From NCBI GenBank assembly GCA_027039295.1, contig JALWEW010000123.1:1-7054 (forward strand): a stretch of DNA of 7,054 bases, written 5' to 3'. The stretch comes from Acidilobaceae archaeon (GTDB lineage: Archaea; Thermoproteota; Thermoprotei_A; Sulfolobales; Acidilobaceae). Below, in pieces: positions 1 to 5,754 of the stretch. The position numbers were made by a program, and so were the translations under genes. Every line of letters starts with the position of its first letter. The first letter of the stretch is position 1. The notes beneath the pieces are model-generated. The model had not been told where the DNA came from. It was given only the letters and a program-made list of their open reading frames with translations, and did not search any database.

Positions 1-87
1 GCTCGAAGAGCTGGCACGACACTAGTATCCAGTAACTATCGCTGGGTGCTCCCGCGATGATGCGCGCTCCCCTCGTGGTACCCGAGG

Positions 88-546
88 ATGGGGCCTCTCG
101 GGATCCCTGTCACCTCCTTTTGGTGTCAGCACAGACCTCTAGGGCCGGGTAGGTTTGGTTTGGATAAGGAGGCCTTGGCGCGTGAGCTGGGCAAGGTCCT
201 GGGTCGTCGGGTTATATGCTTTAGAGTAGGAGATTATGGCTTCGACCTAGTGTTCGACGACGGCAGGGAGCTGGAGGTTTATTGCGGGCTAGAGTCCAGC
301 CTGGGCTGTGCTTGGGGGATAGTAGTTGCAGAGCGGCTCCTCTTCCCAGTAGCCAGCCTCAATGAGGCACAGAAAATAGTCGAGGAGCTACGCTTCCAAC
401 ACAAGACAATAGACGTTGACATAGTTGAATCGCATGAGGGGCGGGTTTACGTTTCAGTGGCCCGCAGCGATCTACCCATGCTGGCCGACGTTTGCAAGTC
501 CTCACCCCTATCGGAAAGAGCCAGAAGAATCTTATGCAGAGACTAG
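88..546 (+). CDS. Hypothetical small alpha/beta protein, 152 aa
   Basis: I do not recognise a family. The order of residue types suggests helix (about 26-38), strands (41-47, 52-56, 61-65, 76-81), helix (91-104), two strands (108-114, 118-124) and two C-terminal helices (127-150), so a compact soluble domain. Six cysteines are present (13, 44, 66, 74, 136, 150), not spaced like a standard zinc ribbon. There is no signal peptide or membrane segment. The frame is closed by a TGA at 58-60, and ATG 88 is the first start, but GAGG lies directly against it with no spacing, so the start is uncertain. Residues 1-24 look unlike a folded domain; an in-frame TTG at 160 (residue 25), just before the first helix, is a credible alternative. 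It stands alone, converging on the C45-type hydrolase gene. Its coding character (balanced amino acids, GC-rich third positions) supports a real gene. Confidence 0.68.
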   Translation: MGPLGIPVTSFWCQHRPLGPGRFGLDKEALARELGKVLGRRVICFRVGDYGFDLVFDDGRELEVYCGLESSLGCAWGIVVAERLLFPVASLNEAQKIVEELRFQHKTIDVDIVESHEGRVYVSVARSDLPMLADVCKSSPLSERARRILCRD

Positions 547-705
547 TAACTGGCCTGGCTCTTCCGCCGCTATAGCGCAGAAGGCAGTGGCTACCCCTGT
601 CCTCCCCGGAGCTCCACCTAGCCGGTAAGCCTCAGCGATGCACAACACTACGGTGAGACCCTACCCGTCATGCGGCTAAGGTGCGGGCGAGGCTAGGGCC
701 CGCTA

Positions 706-729
706 GAATCGAAAATATAGAAAGAGGAG
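706..729 (-). terminator. Pyrimidine/T-rich 3' tract after the C45 hydrolase gene
   Basis: Read on the minus strand, about 35 to 55 bases after the TAG stop at 764-762, there is a C/T-rich run containing CTCTTTC and ATATTTTC. Archaeal transcription commonly ends at such U-rich runs without a strong hairpin. The same bases read on the plus strand contain AAAATATAG, which resembles a TATA box, so the assignment as terminator is not exclusive. Confidence 0.4.
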
Positions 730-761
730 TGCTTGAGGCCCCGCCAGCCGGCCCTCGCAGA

Positions 762-2618
762 CTAGGGGGCTGGTCTTCTTGCTAGTAGCGCCGCTGTGAT
801 TCCCAGGATTATGAGTGCTACCACTAGTGTGGCTATGCCAAGCTCTAGGGTCTTGTGGGCCGTGTCTTGTAGCTTGTCTAGCCTCGTGTTTATGGAGTGG
901 TTGCCCCTCGCCACCACGTTCTCTACTTCCTGGAGCTTTTGGGTGACCGTCTTCTGGCCCGCTAGGACTTGGCTGCACGTCCCTTGGAGGCTCTTGATCG
1001 CCTCCTGTAGGGCCGTGCTGTCCTGGTCTAGGTGCGAGCTTATGGCTGCCAGTAGCTGCTGGATCGCCGCTGCGGAGTGGGTGGTGTTTGATTGTAGGGC
1101 CTCTAGGGCTGCTTTGACTTGGGCTGCGGCTTCCTCGAGGCTGAGCGTCTTGTTGTAGATCGTCCCCAGGGCCTCTAGGGCCTTGGCGGCTGCGGGGCCT
1201 GGGTGGCCGGGCTTGGGTGTTGGTAGTGGGTAGAAGGTCTGGAGCCATACTGGCTTGGCGAGGGAGGACTGGCCCTTCAGTATGACTGCTATGCCTAGGG
1301 CTGGCTCCATCCATATTGCTCCATCGTCGTACGGCGCGTCGCCTACGAGGGGTAGCTGCGACATTATTACCCCGTCGAGTAGGCTGAACTTCCCGCCCCT
1401 GAGCTGCTTGTCGTAGATGTAGTGCGCTATCATGTAGCGCTCGGGGGCCTCCCATAGCCAGGTGTAGTTCTTCGAGGTGGTGGCCTCCCGCCAGGTCTTG
1501 GGGAAGCCTGGTAGGCCCACCACCGTGTCGTTGAGGGTGTAGAGCCCGTTCACTATCCAGCCCCTGCCGCGGAGCACGTTGGAGTAGCCCACCTTGTAGT
1601 AGACTATGTAGTTGGTTGGCGCCGGCATGCCGAACGCTGAAGTCCTAAGGTAGGGATCCTCGGGGGGCCACGTGGGGTCCTTGTCGGGGTTCACTATGAC
1701 GCCTATCCTGTAGGGTGTGACCTCTAGCTTCGCTATATTGCCGTAGCGGTCGGCCAGTGAGACGTCGTCGCCGTAGCCGGAGAAGCCGTGTTCCCTGAGT
1801 AGCTCCTTGAAGAGCCTTATCGCCTGGGTGACGTTGTCAGAGTACTGGAGGACGTAGCGGTCCCTAATCATCTCAGGCATGCCTATTACCCCCCTCCAGT
1901 CGTGGATGTGGTGCTCTATCATCCCAAGGCCGGCGTCGTTGAAGCCGTTCTGGAAGAGGCTGCCAGCGGCGGTGAAGTACGCCACCTGGTGGCCGCTCGT
2001 GGGCCTCTCGACAACGTAGACGAAGTAGGGGGCCAGGGGCGGGGCGTCTATGGTTGTGCCTAGTATCGGGTAGCCGTCCACGGTCAGGTTGCCGGAGATG
2101 ACCGCGCCTGTGCAGCTGAAGTCGACGAAGCTGTTGATCACGAGTATGTCGAGGTAGGTTATGTTGTAGCCCAGGCCGACGCCGGGGTGGGCGGCCGTGT
2201 AGGCGTTGAACCCCGCAGCTATGCCCTTCATCTCCTCGAGGTACTCCTGGGGTATGTAGGGCTCGTACTTCTCAGCCATGGAGAGGAGCTTCTGCCTGAA
2301 GAGCCTCCCGGGGACGCCGTATGCCTTTCCCAGTATGTTGTAGGCCCAGTTGAGCACCCCCGCTATCTCCTCGGCCGCTAGGTAGCCGTACTCGTAGCCC
2401 CTATCGTAGGGGCTCCCGGAGATGTAGATCACCTTGAGGGGCCCCGCCCTCCCTCCTCCTAGGAGCAGGGAGAACCCGAAGCCCGTGGGCCTGACGATGT
2501 AGCGCGGCTCCCCCGCGCTGGCGGCGCTGGGGGGCTGGGAGGCGCTGGCCCCGGGGAGGCTGGAGAGCGCCACTATTGCTGCTAGGACAAGGGCTAGGGC
2601 TAGGATGCGCCTAGGCAC
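762..2618 (-). CDS. Secreted, membrane-anchored C45-type Ntn-hydrolase (acyl-CoA:6-APA acyltransferase-like)
   Basis: This 618-residue protein is predicted to be extracellular. Residues 1-26 form a signal peptide (RR, hydrophobic core, ASA cleavage site). The catalytic domain begins with a C45-like GSPYDRGYEYG (68-78). The likely nucleophile is Cys169 in SCTGAV, followed by SGNLTVDGYPILGTTID (175-191), the usual Cys-to-Asp block of C45/phospholipase-B-like Ntn-hydrolases. Such enzymes self-cleave before the Cys and hydrolyse or transfer amide-linked acyl groups; the substrate here is unknown. A Pro-rich hinge (463-475) leads to an Ala/Leu/Gln-rich helical, probably coiled-coil stalk (476-590), a membrane helix (about 592-613) and a basic ARR stop-transfer tail. 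Eight N-X-S/T sequons fit archaeal surface glycosylation. The start is GTG; an in-frame TAG lies just upstream and GGTG sits at 2629-2626. The only other Cys is 548, in the stalk. The broad fold assignment is firm; the reaction is not. Confidence 0.88.
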   Translation of the reverse strand: MPRRILALALVLAAIVALSSLPGASASQPPSAASAGEPRYIVRPTGFGFSLLLGGGRAGPLKVIYISGSPYDRGYEYGYLAAEEIAGVLNWAYNILGKAYGVPGRLFRQKLLSMAEKYEPYIPQEYLEEMKGIAAGFNAYTAAHPGVGLGYNITYLDILVINSFVDFSCTGAVISGNLTVDGYPILGTTIDAPPLAPYFVYVVERPTSGHQVAYFTAAGSLFQNGFNDAGLGMIEHHIHDWRGVIGMPEMIRDRYVLQYSDNVTQAIRLFKELLREHGFSGYGDDVSLADRYGNIAKLEVTPYRIGVIVNPDKDPTWPPEDPYLRTSAFGMPAPTNYIVYYKVGYSNVLRGRGWIVNGLYTLNDTVVGLPGFPKTWREATTSKNYTWLWEAPERYMIAHYIYDKQLRGGKFSLLDGVIMSQLPLVGDAPYDDGAIWMEPALGIAVILKGQSSLAKPVWLQTFYPLPTPKPGHPGPAAAKALEALGTIYNKTLSLEEAAAQVKAALEALQSNTTHSAAAIQQLLAAISSHLDQDSTALQEAIKSLQGTCSQVLAGQKTVTQKLQEVENVVARGNHSINTRLDKLQDTAHKTLELGIATLVVALIILGITAALLARRPAP

Positions 2619-2653
2619 TCCAGGGCACCGCGTGACCTAAGTGTTGGAACCCG

Positions 2654-2665
2654 CTATATTTTAGG
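2654..2665 (-). promoter_or_regulatory. TATA-like box for the C45 hydrolase gene
   Basis: On the minus strand the sequence reads CCTAAAATATAG, with its centre about 42 bases upstream of the GTG start. An archaeal start site roughly 25 bases downstream would give a 5' leader of about 15 bases, leaving room for the GGTG at 2629-2626. It is an AT-rich island in GC-rich surroundings. Confidence 0.5.
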
Positions 2666-2833
2666 ATGGCCTCCTCGTAAATACATGCCCCCAGGACTCC
2701 CCTGCCCCGCGGAGAGAGACTGGAGTAGAGCGCCCGCGAGGAAGTAGTGGAACAAGCTTGAAACCCTTCTTTGTCCAACTCTACCTGGTTGTGGCATGGA
2801 GTGTGGCTCGGCCTAGGGTGCGAGCTTCTACCT

Positions 2834-2842
2834 TCTTAAATA
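2834..2842 (+). promoter_or_regulatory. TATA-like box for the helical-protein/metallopeptidase operon
   Basis: The sequence CTTAAATAG lies about 35 bases before the TTG start at 2874. With the usual spacing of about 25 bases, transcription would begin near 2863, just ahead of the GGGGAGG at 2866-2872. No other AT-rich element lies this close to the gene. Confidence 0.45.
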
Positions 2843-2865
2843 GGACCTGGGGATTCCTCCTCTTC

Positions 2866-2872
2866 GGGGAGG
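2866..2872 (+). promoter_or_regulatory. Ribosome binding site at the helical-protein gene
   Basis: GGGGAGG is a good match to the archaeal anti-Shine-Dalgarno sequence, but it ends one base before the TTG at 2874, which is unusually tight. It could instead serve a start slightly downstream, such as CTG 2877. TTG 2916 and ATG 2928 are further in-frame options but lie too far from it. Confidence 0.4.
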
Positions 2873-2873
2873 C

Positions 2874-4025
2874 TTGCTGAGCGAGCCTCTTGATCTTAGC
2901 ACCGATGAGCAGGGCTTGATAGCTACTATGGAGGATACTTGGAACTCTATAGAGTCGTTGTTGCGCAAGCTCGTGAGACCATACGCGAACAGGATATACA
3001 AGATCATCGTTGAAAATGGAGACTTTGGTGCGCTGGAGGAGGTATCCAGACTCTGGCGCACGCTTAGGGAGCCCAAGGGCTCGCTTAGGAGGAGACTCTG
3101 TAGGGGTGTTAGGCTCATTATAGAGAGCCGTGAATCACTCCTGGCCAGGTTGGATGAGTTGGAAAGCCTACAAAAAAAGATTATTAAGTACTTATTTAAA
3201 AATGTATCTATTGATGAAAAATATAAATTAGTAAATATAATTAGAAAAAATTCAATATTAATATCTATTTTATTAAATTATAATAAAAAGAATTTCTGTA
3301 ATATGGTTGCTGAGAGGCTTGCCAGCGATATAGTGTCTATAGCGCTAAACCTCTTTAAAGAGAAAGACGACCTCCCAGACAAGGATACACTGGCTAAGCT
3401 CTTAGACGCCATAATAAACGAGAACGAGTTCAAACTACGGAAGCTAAATAATGTCAGGGGTGAGGATGCACTTCTCTGTCTGGTGGCCATAAGCAATTTC
3501 TCTAAAGCTCTCAGGGCTCTTGATGCAAAGTGGCTTATCGATGATGAAAGGAAGGTCTCCATTGCCTGCATGTATGGCTTGTATCTAAGGTCTGTTTATA
3601 TCTTAGAGTTCCTAGATAATGCCTTTAAGAAAGCATACGGTGTGGGCTTCATCGAGTACTTATCTGATATTGTAGATGAGAGAAGCCGGGAAGAGTTCCT
3701 AGATATGATAATCGAGATAGCGCCTTCGGCCTCCTTGGGTGAGAGGATATACGCCTACTTCCTGCGAATCCTAGCAGATGCTAGAGTCGCCTCTAGGCGT
3801 TGGGAAGAAGCTTCCACGGGTCTAGCATATGCTGCTAGGGTCTTCCTAGAGGCCAATGTTGATAGGGTCTTCCTAGAGAGACTGGTAGCTTATGCCTACC
3901 TCTACTCGAAGCCGACACTTATAGTCAAGGTCGCCTTCCTAATTAAGGCCTATGGGTGGCCAGAGGCGTCAGGCTTCATTAAGGAAATCCTGAGGGGGCC
4001 CGCCTCTTGGTGGAGTCCACCGTAG
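2874..4025 (+). CDS. All-helical protein of unknown function, 383 aa
   Basis: I recognise no family. The protein is predicted to be almost wholly alpha-helical, charged and soluble, without a signal peptide or clear membrane segment. Residues 20-100 resemble long amphipathic or coiled-coil helices; residues 285-375 look like repeated helical hairpins of TPR/solenoid kind, without a clear consensus. The called start is TTG 2874, supported by GGGGAGG immediately upstream and a TATA-like box 35 bases before it; TTG 2916 and ATG 2928 are alternatives. The final 19 bases overlap the metallopeptidase gene, so the two are probably co-translated. The gene has an abrupt extreme AT-rich stretch (about 3175-3300, residues 101-142) coding for a Lys/Ile/Asn/Leu-rich segment with TTA, AAA, AAT and ATA codons, unlike the flanking codon use. 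The reading frame runs through it intact. Possible roles include scaffold, regulator or substrate of the peptidase; this is inference from linkage only. Confidence 0.8.
   Translation: MLSEPLDLSTDEQGLIATMEDTWNSIESLLRKLVRPYANRIYKIIVENGDFGALEEVSRLWRTLREPKGSLRRRLCRGVRLIIESRESLLARLDELESLQKKIIKYLFKNVSIDEKYKLVNIIRKNSILISILLNYNKKNFCNMVAERLASDIVSIALNLFKEKDDLPDKDTLAKLLDAIINENEFKLRKLNNVRGEDALLCLVAISNFSKALRALDAKWLIDDERKVSIACMYGLYLRSVYILEFLDNAFKKAYGVGFIEYLSDIVDERSREEFLDMIIEIAPSASLGERIYAYFLRILADARVASRRWEEASTGLAYAARVFLEANVDRVFLERLVAYAYLYSKPTLIVKVAFLIKAYGWPEASGFIKEILRGPASWWSPP
3175..3300 (+). other. Extreme AT-rich in-frame patch inside the helical-protein gene
   Basis: By hand count, positions 3181-3300 contain 13 G or C in 120 bases (about 11%), whereas the flanking coding sequence is near half GC. 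The change is sharp on both sides and no stop codon occurs. Within it all leucines are TTA and nearly all lysines are AAA, while the rest of the gene uses CTA, CTC, CTT and TTG. This may be an acquired segment or a local relaxation of composition. Confidence 0.85.
3991..3997 (+). promoter_or_regulatory. Ribosome binding site inside the upstream gene
   Basis: TGAGGGG lies nine bases before the TTG at 4007 and twelve before the GTG at 4010, within the last codons of the helical-protein gene. It supports starting the metallopeptidase in this overlap instead of at the internal ATG at residue 22. Confidence 0.55.
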
Positions 4026-4600
4026 ACGATGCCAGAGGCCTCATAGAGAATCTATTAGACGAGCTGGGGATGCAGGCGCGGGTATCCTTCTCATGCAATT
4101 GCGATTGCCCCAATTCGTTCCCTACGGACAGAGACGAGCTAGTTGCCGACGTTCTAGGCTATGCTAGGGAGGGAGTCGTGTACCTCTGCTTGCCCAGAAT
4201 AAAGGTTGCATCAAGTATCTTTCTCGTAGAATTCGCGGCCCTGCTCCGCTATGTATTCTACCATGAACTCTGTCATGTCATCCTAGGCACCGAGGGCTGG
4301 GAGCGCATACCCTGGGGGAGCCGTCCCGACGAGGCCTTCTGCGAGTATGTGGCACTTAAGGCTCTTCAGGGCAGGTTCGTCGTCGGGGATGTGAATCGTG
4401 AGGTACAGGCAGTCTACGAGTCCATACTCAGGAGGATAGCGGGTCTACCGAGACCCGAGCCTTACTCCAACTTTACAGCCTACCTGCTCTCCGAAATAGT
4501 CGAAGACGACCCCCTAGCAATTCTGGTAGATCTAGCAGGGTTTTATGGAGTCAAGCCCCAAATCGGGGGAGAACTAAGGCGGGTAGTGCTATGTGGCTAG
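4007..4600 (+). CDS. Small HExxH zinc metallopeptidase-like protein, 197 aa
   Basis: Residues 86-90 are HELCH, a classic HExxH zinc site, preceded by a hydrophobic helix (71-85). About 19 residues later comes DEAFCEYVA (108-116), which fits the third-ligand helix of gluzincins; its spacing resembles IrrE/ImmA- and M48-like proteins, with Glu109 the likely ligand and Glu113 a second option. It is probably a cytoplasmic peptidase: no signal peptide or membrane helix is evident. An unusual CxCxC (Cys30, 32, 34) lies in the N-terminal part, and further cysteines occur at 61, 89 (inside HELCH), 112 (beside the third-ligand helix) and 196. The start is TTG 4007 or GTG 4010, just after TGAGGGG, overlapping the upstream gene by 19 bases, so translational coupling is likely. 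There is no helix-turn-helix, unlike many ImmA/IrrE fusions. Zinc-enzyme assignment is strong; the exact family and substrate are unknown. Confidence 0.83.
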   Translation: MVESTVDDARGLIENLLDELGMQARVSFSCNCDCPNSFPTDRDELVADVLGYAREGVVYLCLPRIKVASSIFLVEFAALLRYVFYHELCHVILGTEGWERIPWGSRPDEAFCEYVALKALQGRFVVGDVNREVQAVYESILRRIAGLPRPEPYSNFTAYLLSEIVEDDPLAILVDLAGFYGVKPQIGGELRRVVLCG

Positions 4601-4618
4601 CGGCTTGGCACCCACGCA

Positions 4619-4642
4619 ATAAGGGGATCCTAAGAGCCTTAT
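4619..4642. other. Short inverted repeat between convergent genes
   Basis: ATAAGG at 4619-4624 is complementary to CCTTAT at 4637-4642, giving a six-pair stem with a 12-base loop, 19 bases after the metallopeptidase stop codon. No T-run follows, so a terminator role is only possible. An alternative pairing of GGATC with GATCC uses overlapping bases. Confidence 0.3.
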
Positions 4643-4655
4643 CGATCCTCTGCAT

Positions 4656-4665
4656 GCCCTAGGGC
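4656..4665. repeat. Perfect 10-bp palindrome between convergent genes
   Basis: GCCCTAGGGC is a perfect palindrome near the middle of the 118-base gap between the metallopeptidase and dppF stop codons. It could be part of a termination region for either operon or a protein site; CTAG is common throughout this window, so chance is a real possibility. Confidence 0.3.
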
Positions 4666-4718
4666 TCATTTGCAACTAGCCCCTACTAGGCTCCACAGCG
4701 TGCGTCTCCACTTGCATG

Positions 4719-5738
4719 CTATGATTCTCCCTGGGTTTTGAGCCATTCCCTAAGCCAGCCCGGGGGGAGGGGGTTGTGGCACGCCACGAGCCTCCCGTCG
4801 CCGATGTCGGCGAGGCTGGGCTCCTCCCTGGAGCACCTCTCGGTTGCCCTTGGGCATCTGGGGTGGAACCTGCAGCCTGGGGGTATGTTTGAGGGGTCCG
4901 CTATCTCGCCCCGTATCTCGTAGCGCCTCCTGCGGCGCCTCCTCACGCTTGGGGCCGCCGTTATGAGGGCCGCCGTGTAGGGGTGCCTAGGGTCCCTTAG
5001 GACCTCCTCGGCTGGGCCGGCCTCGACTATCCTGCCGAGGTACATGACCATTATCCTATCGGCCACGAGCCTGGCCACTGAGAGGTCGTGTGTTATGAAT
5101 ATCATTGCCAGCCCGTACTCGCGTTGGAAGTCCTTGAGTAGCCTGAGTATCTCCGCCCTCATAGAGACGTCTACCATGGAGACGGGCTCGTCCGCCACGA
5201 GCAGCTCGGGCTTCAGTATCATGGCCCTCGCTATCACGACCCTCTGCCTCTGGCCGCCGCTGAGCTGCGCGGGGATCCTCCAGTAGAAGTCCTCGGGGGG
5301 CGTCAGGCCGACCCTCTCGAGTAGCTCCAGGGCCCTCTCCCTAGCCTCGCTCCTCGAGGCTAGCCTGTGGACTATGAGGGGCTCCGCTATGGCCTCGCCC
5401 ACGGGCTTCCGGGGGTTCAGGCTCCAGTAGGGGTCCTGGTATATCATCTGCATCCTGGGCCTCATCGGCCTCAGCTTGGACTCCGGCAGGTGGGTTATGT
5501 CTACTCCCTCGAAGAGGATCCTCCCGGCATCGGGCTCGAGGAGCCTGAGGACTAGTCTCCCGGTGGTGGTCTTGCCGCTCCCGCTCTCGCCTACTAGGCC
5601 TATGGTCTCCCCCTTCCTGAGGGTGAAGCTGACGCCGTCAACCGCCTTTATCACCCTGCGGGGCCCGCCCAGGAAGCCCCCGCCCTTCACGAAGTACTTC
5701 CTTAGGCCCTCGACAACGAGTATCTCACCGGCCGGCAT
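4719..5738 (-). CDS. dppF: Dipeptide/oligopeptide ABC transporter ATP-binding protein (DppF/OppF type)
   Basis: This is one of the two cytoplasmic ATPases that power peptide import. Visible motifs in order are Walker A GESGSGKT (50-57), Q-loop Gln101 in YQDPYWSLNPR (the SLNPR form typical of DppF/OppF), signature LSGGQ (159-163), Walker B with Asp183-Glu184, D-loop MVDVS, and H-loop His217 in ITHDLS. The C-terminal oligopeptide-transporter domain has CRFHPRCP and four cysteines (289, 295, 302, 320), an arrangement known from DppD/DppF proteins and reported to bind an iron-sulfur cluster in some. Length (339) is normal. The linker before this domain holds seven consecutive arginines (266-272), which is unusual. 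The ATG start lies six bases after the dppD stop codon, and the ribosome binding site GAGGAGGTGA includes that stop, so the two genes are co-translated. Whether the substrate is peptide, sugar or another solute cannot be told from the ATPase; archaeal members of this family also import oligosaccharides. Confidence 0.96.
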   Translation of the reverse strand: MPAGEILVVEGLRKYFVKGGGFLGGPRRVIKAVDGVSFTLRKGETIGLVGESGSGKTTTGRLVLRLLEPDAGRILFEGVDITHLPESKLRPMRPRMQMIYQDPYWSLNPRKPVGEAIAEPLIVHRLASRSEARERALELLERVGLTPPEDFYWRIPAQLSGGQRQRVVIARAMILKPELLVADEPVSMVDVSMRAEILRLLKDFQREYGLAMIFITHDLSVARLVADRIMVMYLGRIVEAGPAEEVLRDPRHPYTAALITAAPSVRRRRRRRYEIRGEIADPSNIPPGCRFHPRCPRATERCSREEPSLADIGDGRLVACHNPLPPGWLREWLKTQGES

Positions 5739-5744
5739 CGTGGC

Positions 5745-5754
5745 TCACCTCCTC
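5745..5754 (-). promoter_or_regulatory. Ribosome binding site of dppF overlapping the dppD stop
   Basis: On the minus strand GAGGAGGTGA contains the last coding bases and TGA stop of dppD and ends six bases before the dppF ATG. It is a near-perfect complement of the archaeal 16S rRNA 3' end, so terminating ribosomes can restart at once. Confidence 0.85.

Noticed and set aside
2..25. Possible C-terminal tail (LEELARH then TAG) of a gene entering from the left edge
   Set aside because: Seven codons are too few to support a gene, and another frame is also open to position 60.
54..95. GATGATG followed by GAGGATG, considered as C and C' boxes of a C/D box guide RNA
   Set aside because: No CTGA D or D' box occurs at suitable spacing.
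108..120. TCACCTCCTTTT resembling the 3' end of 16S rRNA
   Set aside because: No rRNA sequence precedes it, and it lies inside the first reading frame; the match is short and likely chance.
566..628. tRNA-like start: GCCGCTA, then TA, a D-arm-like segment with AG and GGCA, and later TAGCCGG
   Set aside because: The D stem has a G-G mismatch, no anticodon stem can be paired with the TACCC that follows, there is no T-loop GTTCGA-like sequence and the acceptor ends do not match fully. It is at most a decayed fragment.
703..1455. 250-codon minus-strand open frame overlapping the C45 hydrolase
   Set aside because: Its product is very rich in Arg, Pro, Gly, Ser and His with no domain-like pattern; it is a GC-rich shadow of the stalk-coding region in another frame.
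2684..2746. 20-codon open frame starting at ATG in the divergent promoter region
   Set aside because: It is short, Pro/Arg-rich, lacks a ribosome binding site and shows no protein-like features.
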